A stretch of 64,000 nucleotides of DNA, taken from positions 3,230,501 to 3,294,500 of the forward strand of contig NC_014375.1 of the NCBI RefSeq assembly GCF_000144605.1, read 5' to 3'. This document shows positions 17,569 to 26,519 of the stretch, one piece after another (the stretch's first letter is position 1; each line of letters begins with the position of its first letter). Source of the DNA: Brevundimonas subvibrioides ATCC 15264 (GTDB lineage: Bacteria > Pseudomonadota > Alphaproteobacteria > Caulobacterales > Caulobacteraceae). Below the pieces are notes generated by a model. That model saw only the letters and a program-made list of their open reading frames with translations. It made no database searches and was not told the DNA's origin. Made by a program: the position numbers and the translations under genes.

Positions 17569-19713
17569 TCAGGCCTTCTGGGCGTAACCCAGCCGCTGGT
17601 TCAGCTTCTCGATCAGATCGATGGCCGTGTCGGCGATGACCGAACCGGGCGGGTAGACAGCCGCGGCCCCCATGTCGATCAGGGTCTGGACGTCGCCCGG
17701 CGGGATGACGCCCCCGACGGTGATCATGATGTCCGGCCGTCCCAGCTTCTCCAGCTCCGCCCTCAGCGCCGGCACGAGCGTCAGGTGACCCGCCGCCAGC
17801 GATGAGGCGCCCACGACGTGGACGTTGTTCGCCACGGCATCGCGCGCCGCTTCCGCCGGCGTCTGGAACAGGGGTCCGGCGACCGCGTCGAGCCCCAGGT
17901 CCCCATAGGCCGTGGCGACGACCTTCTGGCCCCGGTCATGGCCGTCCTGGCCCAGCTTGGCGATCAGGATGCGCGGCGGGCCGCCGTCGTTCTCGACGAA
18001 GGCGGCGACCATGTCGCGGGCGCGGCTGATCTTGGGATTGGTCCCGGCCTCCTTGGCGTAGACGCCCGACACCGTCTTCACCGTCGCGACATGACGGCCG
18101 AAGGCGGCCTCCAGCGCATCGGACATCTCGCCGACCGTGGCATGGGCGCGCCCGGCGCGGACGCAGAGCTCCAGCAGGTTCTCCGACCCCCTGGCGCCCT
18201 CCGTCAGGGCGGTCAGGCCGGCCTGGCATTTCGCCTCGTCGCGTTCGGCGCGGAGGCGTTTCAGCTTCTCGATCTGGGCCGCCAGCACGGCGGCATTGTC
18301 GACCTTCAGCACCGGAATGTCGTCCGGCGTGTCGTTCAGATAGCGGTTCACGCCGACCACGGTCTGCTGGCCGGTGTCGATCCGGGCCTGGGTCCTGGCC
18401 GCCGCCTCCTCGATCCTCAGCTTGGGGACGCCGGCCTCGATCGCCGCTGCCATGCCGCCCAGCGCCCGCACCTCGGCCATATGCGCCCGGGCGCGTTCGG
18501 CCAGGTCGTGGGTCAGCCGCTCGACGAAGAAGCTGCCGCCCCACGGGTCGATGACCCTGGTCAGCCCGGTCTCCAGCTGCAGCAGCAGCTGGGTGTTGCG
18601 CGCGATCCGGGCCGAGAAGTCCGTCGGCAGGGCCAGGGCCTCGTCCAGCGAGTTGGTGTGCAGGCTCTGCGTCTGTCCACCCGCCGCCGCCATGGCCTCG
18701 ACCATGGTGCGCGGCACATTGTTGAACACGTCCTGGGCCGCCAGCGACCAGCCCGAGGTCTGGCAGTGGGCGCGCAGCGACAGGCTGCGCGGGTCCTTCG
18801 GCGCGAACTCGGCCTGCACCGCCTCGGCCCACAGCAGGCGACCGGCGCGCAGCTTCGCCACCTCCATGAAATAGTCCATGCCGATGGCCCAGAAGAAGCT
18901 CAGGCGCGGCGCGAACCGGTCGACGTCCATGCCCGCGGCGACACCGGCCCGGATGTATTCCAGCCCGTCGGACAGGGTGTAGGCCAGCTCCAGGTCGGCG
19001 GACGCCCCCGCCTCCTGCATGTGATAGCCGCTGATCGAGATGGAGTTGAACTTCGGCGTCTCCTGCGCCGTCCAGGCGAAGATGTCGGCGATGATCCGCA
19101 TCGAGGGCCCGGGCGGATAGATGTAGGTGTTCCGGACCATGAACTCCTTGAGGATGTCGTTCTGGATGGTCCCGGTCAGGGCGGCGTGCGCGACGCCCTG
19201 CTCCTCGGCCGCCACGACATACAGGGCCAGGATCGGCAGCACCGCGCCGTTCATGGTCATCGACACCGACATCTGGTCCAGCGGGATGCCGTCGAACAGG
19301 GTCCGCATGTCGAGGATGGAATCTATCGCCACCCCCGCCATGCCGACGTCGCCGGCGACGCGCGGATGGTCCGAGTCGTAACCCCGGTGCGTGGCCAGAT
19401 CGAAAGCGATCGACAGCCCCTTCTGCCCCGCCGCAAGGTTGCGGCGATAGAAGGCGTTGGAGGCCTCGGCGGTCGAGAAGCCGGCGTACTGGCGCACGGT
19501 CCACGGATTGGACGCGTACATGGTCGGATAGGGGCCCCGCACGAACGGCACGAACCCGGGCAGGCCGTCGGTGAAGGTCAGGTCCGCGATGGCCTCTGGT
19601 CCATAGGCGGGGGCGATGTCGATGCCTTCGGGCGTGCGGACCGAGGCGCGGTCGAGGGCGCCGTCCAGCGGCGACAGGTCGAGCGGGGCCTTGGTGAAAT
19701 CGGGCGTGTTCAT
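17569..19713 (-). CDS. mutB: Methylmalonyl-CoA mutase large (alpha) subunit
   Basis: A 714-residue adenosylcobalamin enzyme that interconverts methylmalonyl-CoA and succinyl-CoA, feeding propionyl-CoA carbon into the TCA cycle. The substrate domain carries [19 protein letters not shown] near 84-102, with the TMY and RQYAGFS residues typical of methylmalonyl- rather than isobutyryl-CoA mutase. The C-terminal B12 domain carries the base-off motif DGHDRG near 588-593 and the GGVIPPGD loop near 667-674. The ATG at 19713 overlaps the small-subunit stop by 4 nt. Confidence 0.96.
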   Translation of the reverse strand: MNTPDFTKAPLDLSPLDGALDRASVRTPEGIDIAPAYGPEAIADLTFTDGLPGFVPFVRGPYPTMYASNPWTVRQYAGFSTAEASNAFYRRNLAAGQKGLSIAFDLATHRGYDSDHPRVAGDVGMAGVAIDSILDMRTLFDGIPLDQMSVSMTMNGAVLPILALYVVAAEEQGVAHAALTGTIQNDILKEFMVRNTYIYPPGPSMRIIADIFAWTAQETPKFNSISISGYHMQEAGASADLELAYTLSDGLEYIRAGVAAGMDVDRFAPRLSFFWAIGMDYFMEVAKLRAGRLLWAEAVQAEFAPKDPRSLSLRAHCQTSGWSLAAQDVFNNVPRTMVEAMAAAGGQTQSLHTNSLDEALALPTDFSARIARNTQLLLQLETGLTRVIDPWGGSFFVERLTHDLAERARAHMAEVRALGGMAAAIEAGVPKLRIEEAAARTQARIDTGQQTVVGVNRYLNDTPDDIPVLKVDNAAVLAAQIEKLKRLRAERDEAKCQAGLTALTEGARGSENLLELCVRAGRAHATVGEMSDALEAAFGRHVATVKTVSGVYAKEAGTNPKISRARDMVAAFVENDGGPPRILIAKLGQDGHDRGQKVVATAYGDLGLDAVAGPLFQTPAEAARDAVANNVHVVGASSLAAGHLTLVPALRAELEKLGRPDIMITVGGVIPPGDVQTLIDMGAAAVYPPGSVIADTAIDLIEKLNQRLGYAQKA

Positions 19714-21098
19714 GCCGCTTCTCCCTCGAAGGCCTCGGCCCAGCGCAGCGGCGGCAGGGGCGGACAGCGGTCGCCGCCGGTGGCGGGCGATTCCGGGACG
19801 GAGGCTTCGACGGAGACCGGTCGGACGTCGGCATCGACGAACTTCGTCACCCCCACCATCTGTCCGCCACCGTCCGCCAGGACCGCCTTTCCGGCTGCCC
19901 GGGACGCCGCGACCCGCGACTGGAGGGCTCCGCCCCGCAGGGAGGCGACGATGCCGCCTTCCCGCTCGATCCGCTGGAACTCGGCCCAGCCGGCCTCGGC
20001 CAGATCCCGCGTGCGGTGATCCAGATACCATGAGCCCGCCGCCGGATCGGCGACGCGCCCGATGTGCGCCTCTTCCATCAGGATCAGCTGGGTGTTCCGC
20101 GCGGCGCGCCGAGCGAAGGCATCGGGCCGCCCCGCCGCGCGGCTGAACCCGTCCAGCACCACCGCGTCCGCCCCGCCGACGGCCCCGGCGAACCCGGCCG
20201 CCGTCAGCCGCAGCAGGTTGGGCCAGGGATCCTTGGCCGCCAGCATCCGCCGTGACGACCGCGCCTCGATGCGGGCCGGCGTCTCATGCCCGAAGGCCTT
20301 GCTGATCGACCGCCAGATCAGCCGCAGCGCGCGGACCCTGGCGAGGCTGTCGAAATATTCCGCGTCGACGCTGACGCCCAGCACCGTGCCGGAAAGCGCC
20401 CGCTCGACCGGGAGGCCGGCCGCGACCGCCGCCTTCACATAGGTCGCCGCGGCCGCGGCGGCGAAGCCGAGCTCCTGCCCCGCCGAGCCGCCGGCCTCGT
20501 GCGCCGCCCGGCCCGTGGCGAGGAAGAAGGTCGCCTCCGGATAGGCCCCGGCATGACGCGCCGCCGTGTTCGCCGCCAGTTCGACATGCGCCTCGATCGG
20601 GCGCGGCGATCCGCCCGCCGCCGCGAAGGCGGTCAGGGGGTCCATGTGGAACATCAGCAGGGCGCGAGGCGCGCCCTTGGCCACGACCGCCAGGGCGTTG
20701 GCCGCATCCGGCCCGTCGATCCCGGCGTCCAGCGCCACGGGGGCCAGCTCCACCGCCACCCCGGCCAGGGCCCGGCCCAGCGGTTCGGAATCCGCCAGCA
20801 CCGCGCCCGACAGGATCACCGACGCCGCCCCGCCCTCCAGGTCGCCCAGCACCGTCGCGTTCACGGCGTCCGGGTCGTCGCCCTCGACCTGGGTGCGCAG
20901 GTCCCAGGCGCGGCCGTCGGCGTCCGATGCGCGCGGCGCGAAGACCGCCTCGCTCGCATTGGCCCGGCCGTACAGCGGCCGCGTCGTCAGGTGGTCGGCG
21001 TCCAGATGCACCAGTCCCTCGACCGGCTTGCCCTTCAAGGCCTTTTCCGCCTCGACGCGCCAGTCCGCGGGCGACGGGATCGGGAAGGTCTGGGTCAA
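19710..21098 (-). CDS. mutA: Methylmalonyl-CoA mutase small (beta) subunit
   Basis: A protein of about 462 residues related to the substrate-binding TIM-barrel half of the mutase ([12 protein letters not shown] near the start, [27 protein letters not shown] near the C-terminus). It lacks the whole C-terminal B12-like domain of the longer beta subunits and ends shortly after the barrel. No ATG fits the start. A TTG at 21098 is preceded by CCGGAG at good spacing; another TTG at 21113 is in frame but has no ribosome-binding site. Expected to pair with the downstream catalytic subunit. Confidence 0.88.
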   Translation of the reverse strand: MTQTFPIPSPADWRVEAEKALKGKPVEGLVHLDADHLTTRPLYGRANASEAVFAPRASDADGRAWDLRTQVEGDDPDAVNATVLGDLEGGAASVILSGAVLADSEPLGRALAGVAVELAPVALDAGIDGPDAANALAVVAKGAPRALLMFHMDPLTAFAAAGGSPRPIEAHVELAANTAARHAGAYPEATFFLATGRAAHEAGGSAGQELGFAAAAAATYVKAAVAAGLPVERALSGTVLGVSVDAEYFDSLARVRALRLIWRSISKAFGHETPARIEARSSRRMLAAKDPWPNLLRLTAAGFAGAVGGADAVVLDGFSRAAGRPDAFARRAARNTQLILMEEAHIGRVADPAAGSWYLDHRTRDLAEAGWAEFQRIEREGGIVASLRGGALQSRVAASRAAGKAVLADGGGQMVGVTKFVDADVRPVSVEASVPESPATGGDRCPPLPPLRWAEAFEGEAA

Positions 21099-21300
21099 GG
21101 CGCACTCCGGCAAGGCAAGGTCCGCCCTTTTGCGACCCTCCTGCGGCTCCGTCCAGTGTCGCGACGCCTCGGCACCCCGGCGACCCTCCGGGCACGACCG
21201 AAATCAGGAATTATTTCCTAGCGACCTCTTGCCGCCGCTGCGAGCGTCGCCAATCTACGCCTCGGGTCTTTGACATTCGAGCGGGGTACAGCCGGGGCGT

Positions 21301-21334
21301 CCGGCGTGCCATTTCCGATAATCTGGCACGCCGG
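21301..21334. repeat. Perfect 11-bp inverted repeat upstream of the mutase operon
   Basis: CCGGCGTGCCA (21301-21311) pairs perfectly with TGGCACGCCGG (21324-21334) around a 12-nt AT-richer loop. It lies about 200 nt upstream of mutA and 95 nt beyond the MFS stop. It could be a second terminator, a transcript hairpin or a regulator-binding palindrome. Confidence 0.6.
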
Positions 21335-21382
21335 GGCCCGGCCGCTTTCATAACCCTCTGAAATCCCGACGCCTTCGCGGCA

Positions 21383-21426
21383 CCTGGCAGGTCTGGCACC
21401 CGCTTTTCGGGCCCCGGCCTGCCAGG
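21383..21426 (-). terminator. Terminator after the MFS transporter gene
   Basis: A perfect 9-bp outer stem, CCTGGCAGG (21383-21391) with CCTGCCAGG (21418-21426), encloses a second small hairpin (CCCG/CGGG). It begins 2 nt after the MFS stop codon in the direction of transcription. It has no long T-run. Confidence 0.6.
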
Positions 21427-21428
21427 GT

Positions 21429-22739
21429 CTAGACCTTGGCGGGCGCGTATTTCGGCGAGAGGATGTGGATGACCAGCAGGGCCACCAGATAGGCCGAGGC
21501 CGCCACGACGAAGATGGGCGTGTAGCTGCCGATCTGGTCGAGGACATATCCGGCGTATTTGGCCATGGCCATGCCGCCGAAACCGCCGATCATCCCGCCG
21601 ATGCCGACGACCGATCCCACCGCCGAGCGCGGGAAGACGTCGCCCGGCATAGCATAGAGGTTGGCCGAGAAGCCCTGGTGCGCGGCGGTGGCGATGCCGA
21701 TGATCAGGACCGCGACCCACAGGTTGGCGGCCATGCCGGCGAAGGCGACGGGCAGCACGGCGATGGCGCAGATCAGCATGGTCAGCTTGCGCGCGGCGTT
21801 CAGGCTCATGCCGCGCTTCAGGAACTGGCTGGACAGCCAGCCGCCGCCCACCGACCCGACGTCGGACAGCAGGTAGATGGCGATCAGCGGCGGGCCGAAG
21901 GTCAGGATGTTCAGGTCGTAGGTCTTCTGCAGGAAGCCCGGCAGCCAGAACAGGAAGAACCACCAGATCGGGTCGATCAGGAACTTGCCGAGCGCATAGG
22001 CCCAGGTTTCCCGGACCATCAGCAGCTTCAGCCAGCCGATCTTGTGCACGGGGTCCGGCGCGTCCTGGGCGATCCAGTTCAGCTCGGCCGGGGTGACGCG
22101 GCTGTGCTCGCCGGGGCGCTTGTAGACCGCGAACCAGATCGGCACCCAGATGAAGCCGGCGACGCCGACGATGATCAGGGCCATCTGCCAGTTGGGCTCG
22201 GCCACCGTGCCCAGCCAGATCGAGGCGATGAAGGGAATGATCAGGGGCGTGATGATCGCGCCGATGTTGGTCCCGGCGTTGAAGATACCGACGGCGAAGG
22301 CGCGTTCCTTCTTGGGGAACCACTCGGTCACAGCCTTGATCCCGGCCGGGAAGCCGCCGCCCTCGCCGATGCCCAGGGCGATCCGGGCGAAGATGGCGGT
22401 GTTCAGGCTGCGGATGCCCGCGTGGGCGATGAAGGCGATCTGCCAGATGATGAAGGCCAGACCGAAGCCCCAGCGCGCCCCGATCTTGTCGACCAGTCGC
22501 CCCCACAGCAGATAGGAGATGGCGTAGGAGGCCTGGAACCAGAAGACGATGTCGGCATAGTTGGTCTCGGTCCAGCCGAACTCGTCCATCAGCGTGGGTT
22601 TGAGAACCCCCAGCGCCTGCCGGTCGACGTAGTTGATGACCATGGCCGCGAACAGCAGCCACACCACGACCCAGCGATACTTGCCGGCGGGCGGCTGGAT
22701 CTGGATCGGTCCGTCCGTCTTGGCAGTGGCGTCTGTCAT
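21429..22739 (-). CDS. MFS transporter, ACS/ExuT-like (hexuronate or sugar acid uptake)
   Basis: A 436-residue inner-membrane protein with about 12 helices. The N-terminal signature VINYVDRQALGVLKPTL (about 37-53) and WGRLVDKIGARWGF (about 79-92) are typical of the anion:cation symporter subgroup that includes ExuT and GudP. Its place beside kduD, kdgK and a pectate lyase suggests uptake of galacturonate or unsaturated (di)galacturonate. It follows the FAH-family gene by 79 nt and probably shares that gene's promoter and LacI-type operator. The substrate is inferred from context. Confidence 0.88.
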   Translation of the reverse strand: MTDATAKTDGPIQIQPPAGKYRWVVVWLLFAAMVINYVDRQALGVLKPTLMDEFGWTETNYADIVFWFQASYAISYLLWGRLVDKIGARWGFGLAFIIWQIAFIAHAGIRSLNTAIFARIALGIGEGGGFPAGIKAVTEWFPKKERAFAVGIFNAGTNIGAIITPLIIPFIASIWLGTVAEPNWQMALIIVGVAGFIWVPIWFAVYKRPGEHSRVTPAELNWIAQDAPDPVHKIGWLKLLMVRETWAYALGKFLIDPIWWFFLFWLPGFLQKTYDLNILTFGPPLIAIYLLSDVGSVGGGWLSSQFLKRGMSLNAARKLTMLICAIAVLPVAFAGMAANLWVAVLIIGIATAAHQGFSANLYAMPGDVFPRSAVGSVVGIGGMIGGFGGMAMAKYAGYVLDQIGSYTPIFVVAASAYLVALLVIHILSPKYAPAKV

Positions 22740-22818
22740 AAGCCCCGTCCTTACTGTTTCCGCATCCTGACCCGCCTTGTCACCGCGGACGCGGCGCGAC
22801 GGGTTCCGGAAGGATTGA

Positions 22819-23631
22819 TCAAGCGCCGGCCGTGATGACCGTGCAATGGATTTCGCCCACGCCCGAGAAGGCGCAGACCGAGCGGGCCCCGATCTGGACC
22901 TGGTGCACCCCGGTGACCGCCCCGGTGGAGATCAGCGTCCCCTCCGCGACCGGCCGTCCCCGGCGCGCCAGGTGTTCGATCAGGAAACGGACCGATTCCA
23001 GCACGCCCATGGGAATGGAGTTGGCCGTGCCCGTGCCGATGACGGTCCCGTCCACGGTCGTCTCGACCTCGATCCCGTCCAGCCGCGCGGCCCAGTCCTC
23101 GATCTCGGGACCCAGCACCAGCCCGCCGTTGTTGCCGAAGTCGGAGGCCACCACGGCCGAGCCGAGGTCGTTGATGGTCGACAGGGGGCTGCCCGCCAGT
23201 TCCACGCCGATGTGCAGGGCGGCGATGCAGGCGGTCGCTTCCGCCAGGGTCCAGTCGGTCTTCGCCGGATCGACCTTGCCCACACGGGCCACGAACTCCG
23301 CCTCCACCGCCGCGAAGCCGCCGACGATGGCAGGCAGCGGCGTGGGCTCGGCACCCGCGTGCCAGAAGTTGCGCCTGAAGATCGGGCCGGCCAGTCGCCT
23401 GGCGTCCAGGGCAGGCTGGAGCGCCGGCGGCACCATGCCAACCTTCCAGCCGATGATCTCGTCGGGGAACAGCCCGATGGCCGCCTCCTGGGTCGCATAG
23501 GCCTCGGCCATGCTGGTCGGCGCGACGCCCGGATAGTCGTCGAATCCGCGGAAGTTCAGTCGCGCGTCGACGAACCGCCCGGCGATATCCGCGGCGGTGT
23601 CGCCACGGCGGGTGACGTCGGCGGCGCTCAT
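22819..23631 (-). CDS. Fumarylacetoacetase-fold protein, 2-keto-4-pentenoate hydratase-like
   Basis: A 270-residue cytosolic protein of the MhpD-type branch of the FAH superfamily. Seen: GWKVGMVPPALQPAL near 72-86, GPIFRRNFW near 93-101, the metal-site region AVEAEFVARVG near 118-128, and the C-terminal ISTGAVTGVHQVQIG near 239-253. Relatives hydrate 2-oxopent-4-enoate or cleave and dehydrate 2-keto-3-deoxy sugar acids with Mg2+. Position in a uronate cluster and an upstream operator suggest a sugar-acid substrate. The ATG at 23631 gives the family start; upstream in-frame sequence is non-coding. Confidence 0.8.
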   Translation of the reverse strand: MSAADVTRRGDTAADIAGRFVDARLNFRGFDDYPGVAPTSMAEAYATQEAAIGLFPDEIIGWKVGMVPPALQPALDARRLAGPIFRRNFWHAGAEPTPLPAIVGGFAAVEAEFVARVGKVDPAKTDWTLAEATACIAALHIGVELAGSPLSTINDLGSAVVASDFGNNGGLVLGPEIEDWAARLDGIEVETTVDGTVIGTGTANSIPMGVLESVRFLIEHLARRGRPVAEGTLISTGAVTGVHQVQIGARSVCAFSGVGEIHCTVITAGA

Positions 23632-23730
23632 GCCCTGACCGTCCAATGATGCTGAATGCCCGTCACGCGCCGTCCCAACATGCTGCCTGCTGCCGGTCTT
23701 GATGCCGGATCGGGAATAACTGACGGGGAA

Positions 23731-23745
23731 GGTAACCGGTGTCAA
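23731..23745. promoter_or_regulatory. LacI-type operator, site 1
   Basis: GGTAACCGGTGTCAA; read on the other strand it is TTGACACCGGTTACC, identical at all 15 positions to site 2. It is a pseudo-palindrome around ACCGGT, the usual shape of LacI-family operators. It lies between the divergent FAH and regulator genes, 100 nt from the FAH start and 83 nt from the regulator start. On the FAH side it begins with TTGACA, which may be the -35 box, so bound repressor would block polymerase and could also autoregulate. Confidence 0.75.
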
Positions 23746-23827
23746 CGGCCTTGCGAGCCCGACGGTGGCCATGGCATCCGGAGCAACACGGCTGTAAGGC
23801 AGACAGCTGAACAGGAAGAGGTCGAGC

Positions 23828-24892
23828 TTGGCCGACGACGACACTGCCCCGGCACCCTCCGGACTGAAGCCCGGCAAACGGCCCACGATCAACGACGTGG
23901 CCCGGATCGCCGGCGTATCCAAGAAGACCGTCTCGCGCGTCATCAACCTGTCGCCCTTCGTGCGCGAGGAAACGCGGGTCAAGGTCACGGCCGTCATCGA
24001 CGATCTGGGGTTCGTGCCCGACCTGCAGGCGCGTGGCCTCGCCTTCCGGCGCTCGTTCCTGGTCGGGCTGATCTACGACAACCCCAGCCCCAACTATGTC
24101 GTCAACATGCAGCAGGGCGTGCTGGACGCGCTGAAGGGGTCGGGCCTCGAACTGGTCGTGCATCCCTGCTCGCGCCAGTCCGACACTGTCGTCGCCGACA
24201 TCCGGGCCTTCGTGGAGCGCCAGAAGCTGTTCGGCGTGATCCTGCCGCCGTCGGTGTCGGAGGACGAACGCGTCATCCAGACCCTGCGCGACCTGGACTG
24301 CCCCTATGTCCGCATCGCCTCGATCTCGCTCGACGCGCCCGGAGCGATGCTGGTCACGAACGACCATCTGGGCGCGGCCGAGGCCGGACGGCATCTGGCC
24401 GACCTGGGCCACACCCGCATCGGCTTCATCTCGGGACCGGCCTCCTTCCGCTCCAGCGCCGTTCGCGGCGGCGGCTTCCGGGAAGCCCTGGCCGAGAAGG
24501 GCGTGGCGCTCGACGATCGTTACGTCGCCGAGGGGGCCTATACTTTCGAATCGGGGGTCGAGGCCGCCATGGGCCTGCTGGCGCTGGATCCGCGTCCGAC
24601 CGCCATCTTCACCGGCAACGACGAGATGGCGCTGGGCGTGTTCAAGGCCGCGCGCGACATGGGGCTGGCCATTCCGGACGACCTGTCCGTCGTCGGCTTC
24701 GACGACCTGCCCATGGCCTCGCGCGTCTGGCCGAACCTGACCTCCGTCCGCCTGCCGATCCGCGACATGGGCCGGATGGCCGCCGAGAAGCTGCTCGCCC
24801 CCATGCGCGGCATCGACCCGGCCCGTCTGGAACAGCCCGAGGTGCGACCGTCGCTGGTGGTGCGGGAGTCGGCCAGGCGGCTGGGAGCCTGA
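23828..24892 (+). CDS. LacI-family transcriptional regulator of the uronate cluster
   Basis: A 354-residue DNA-binding protein. An N-terminal HTH (TINDVARIAGVSKKTVSRVI, about 20-39) with the hinge region is followed by a periplasmic-binding-protein-like sensor domain (GLIYDNPSPNYV near 79-90, then TAIFTGNDEMALGVFKAARD near 258-277, then VVGFDDLPMA). It starts with TTG: the site AGGAAGAGG at 23813-23821 sits 6 nt upstream and no ATG is in frame before the HTH. Probably represses the FAH-MFS, isomerase, kduD-kdgK and pectate lyase units through the three shared operators; the inducer is likely KDG or a related intermediate. Confidence 0.88.
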   Translation: MADDDTAPAPSGLKPGKRPTINDVARIAGVSKKTVSRVINLSPFVREETRVKVTAVIDDLGFVPDLQARGLAFRRSFLVGLIYDNPSPNYVVNMQQGVLDALKGSGLELVVHPCSRQSDTVVADIRAFVERQKLFGVILPPSVSEDERVIQTLRDLDCPYVRIASISLDAPGAMLVTNDHLGAAEAGRHLADLGHTRIGFISGPASFRSSAVRGGGFREALAEKGVALDDRYVAEGAYTFESGVEAAMGLLALDPRPTAIFTGNDEMALGVFKAARDMGLAIPDDLSVVGFDDLPMASRVWPNLTSVRLPIRDMGRMAAEKLLAPMRGIDPARLEQPEVRPSLVVRESARRLGA

Positions 24893-24916
24893 GCGCTCTC
24901 CAGCCGCCCGCAGCTA

Positions 24917-25576
24917 TCAGGCGTTTTCGAGCGCCTTCGTGCCCACCAGGCCCTTGATGTAGTCGCGGATGCCCGCGTCGGTGGCGTTGGCGAAGAAGTA
25001 TTCCTGGAACTTCTCACCGGCGATCGTGGCCTTGAGCAGGTCCTGATCGACGTTCTTCAACACCGTCAGCATGTCGTGGCAGGTGACGGCCTTCAGATCC
25101 TTCAGGATGCCGCGGTTCTTGCGCATGATCTCGGCCCGCTCCTTGGGATAGCCCAGACCGCGCTCGCCCTCGAACAGCTTGCGATAGACGTCCTGCAGGT
25201 TCAGCTCCGCCGCCCAGCCGAACCCCTTGGCGTAGGGCATGGCGATGGCGTTGCCGTCGTTGATCTGGCCGAACAGGAAGGCGTCAGTGGGGTCGATGAT
25301 AAGGCCGCAGAACACGCCCGGCATCGCATTCGCGGCCAGCATCGAGCCCGTGCCCGTGCCGCAGCCGGTGACCACGAAATCGGCCGCGCCCGAGTTCAGC
25401 AGGATGCCGGTCAGAAGACCGTTCATGATGTACGTCAGCGAGGCCTTATCCTCGGGGGTGTACATGCCGTAGTGGAACACCTCGTGGCCCAGCGGCACGG
25501 CGACCGCGTTCAGGGCGTCGTGGACAATGGCGCTCTTAGCGGCCTGGCTGTTCTCGATGATCAGGGCGATTTTCAT
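24917..25576 (-). CDS. RpiB/LacA/LacB-family isomerase, probable DhuI-type (KduI replacement)
   Basis: A 219-residue cytosolic aldose-ketose isomerase. The family core is VVTGCGTGTGSMLAANAMPG near 69-88, holding the conserved CGTGxG anion loop. The N-terminus (KIALIIENSQAAKSAIVHDAL) and the C-terminal helical extension make it longer than RpiB (about 150). Streptococcal DhuI, known to isomerise 4-deoxy-L-threo-5-hexosulose uronate, belongs to this family and has similar length. Here the gene faces kduD across a shared operator region, so it probably performs the KduI step. A GAGGA site precedes the ATG. A pentose-phosphate role is the alternative. Confidence 0.78.
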   Translation of the reverse strand: MKIALIIENSQAAKSAIVHDALNAVAVPLGHEVFHYGMYTPEDKASLTYIMNGLLTGILLNSGAADFVVTGCGTGTGSMLAANAMPGVFCGLIIDPTDAFLFGQINDGNAIAMPYAKGFGWAAELNLQDVYRKLFEGERGLGYPKERAEIMRKNRGILKDLKAVTCHDMLTVLKNVDQDLLKATIAGEKFQEYFFANATDAGIRDYIKGLVGTKALENA

Positions 25577-25647
25577 GGGGTGTCCTCTTCGCAGGTCTGT
25601 GGGGTTGCAGACGCTTTACTCCGTCGCGCGATCATTTGCATCTGGTT

Positions 25648-25662
25648 TTGACACCGGTTACC
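25648..25662. promoter_or_regulatory. LacI-type operator, site 2
   Basis: TTGACACCGGTTACC, between the divergent isomerase gene (start 25576) and kduD (start 25741). It is identical over 15 bp to the reverse complement of site 1. The TGACACC and GGTTACCA halves are approximate inverted repeats. One regulator bound here could control both directions. Confidence 0.75.
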
Positions 25663-25740
25663 ACACGTCGCAAAGACCGGTCGGCGGATCGGGGTATGCT
25701 AGACGGGAGGCTTATCCCGTGCACAGCTGAAGTGGTGACA

Positions 25741-26499
25741 ATGACCCATCCTTTCAACCTGACCGGCAAGGTCGCCCTCGTCACCGGCGGCAACACCGGC
25801 ATTGGCCAGGGCATCGCCCTGGCTCTGGCCGACGCCGGGGCGTCGATCGCGTCGGTCGCGCGGCGCGCGTCGGACGACACGGTCGGGCAGTGCCTTGCCA
25901 AAGGGGTGAAGGCCCTTTCGATCGAGGCCGACCTGGGCTCCCTGGAGCCGATCGCGCGCATCGTGGAGGAGGCGACCGCCGGCCTCGGCCCCGTCGACAT
26001 CCTGGTCAACAACGCCGGTATCATCCGTCGCGCCGACGCCGTCGACTTCACCGAGGAGGACTGGGACGCGGTCCTCAACGTCAATCTGAAGTCGGTCTTC
26101 TTCCTGTCCCAGGCCGTGGTGCGCGACATGATCGCCGGCGGGCGCGGCGGCAAGATCATCAACACCGCCTCCATGCTGTCCTATCAGGGCGGTATCCGCG
26201 TGCCCTCCTATACGGCCTCCAAGTCCGGCGTCGCCGGCCTGACCAAGCTGATGGCCAACGAGTGGGCCAAGCACGGCATCAACGCCAACGCCATCGCGCC
26301 CGGCTATTTCGCCACCGACAACACCCAGGCGCTCCAGGACGACCCGGTCCGGTCGAAAGAAATTCTCGGCCGCATCCCCGCCGGACGCTGGGGCCAGCCG
26401 TCCGACATCGGCGGGGCGGCGGTCTTCCTGGCGTCGTCCGCCTCGGATTATGTGCAGGGCATCACGCTTCCGGTTGACGGCGGCTGGCTCGCACGCTGA
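25741..26499 (+). CDS. kduD: 2-dehydro-3-deoxy-D-gluconate 5-dehydrogenase (KduD, SDR family)
   Basis: A 252-residue short-chain dehydrogenase, the length of KduD (about 253). It has a Rossmann glycine motif (TGGNTGIGQGIA, near 15-26), NNAG near 91-94, and the catalytic Ser in the IINTASMLSYQGG region with YTASK near 160-164. KduD reduces 3-deoxy-D-glycero-2,5-hexodiulosonate to 2-keto-3-deoxygluconate. The characteristic LNVNLKSVFFLSQAV, GNN-free C-terminus and PVDGGWLAR ending match KduD. It is the first gene of an operon with kdgK (20-nt gap) and follows operator site 2. Confidence 0.88.
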   Translation: MTHPFNLTGKVALVTGGNTGIGQGIALALADAGASIASVARRASDDTVGQCLAKGVKALSIEADLGSLEPIARIVEEATAGLGPVDILVNNAGIIRRADAVDFTEEDWDAVLNVNLKSVFFLSQAVVRDMIAGGRGGKIINTASMLSYQGGIRVPSYTASKSGVAGLTKLMANEWAKHGINANAIAPGYFATDNTQALQDDPVRSKEILGRIPAGRWGQPSDIGGAAVFLASSASDYVQGITLPVDGGWLAR

Positions 26500-26519
26500 T
26501 CAGCGGCTAGCGTGACGGC

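Larger units (their letters stand above)
21099..21428. other. Intergenic region between mutA and the MFS gene
   Basis: A 330-nt gap, with both flanking genes on the minus strand. It holds two inverted repeats (annotated separately): a terminator directly after the MFS gene and a second palindrome at 21301-21334. The rest should contain the mutase promoter. I looked for a cobalamin-riboswitch-like core upstream of mutA and did not see one. No plausible ORF. Confidence 0.5.

Noticed and set aside
17818-20019. A 733-codon plus-strand frame antisense to the mutase genes
   Set aside because: Composition is Arg/Gly/His-rich with no motif; the mutase frames are unambiguous.
21099-21300. Possible cobalamin riboswitch before the B12-dependent mutase
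   Set aside because: I did not find a recognisable B12-box core or the supporting helices. Mutase genes are rarely under B12 riboswitches.
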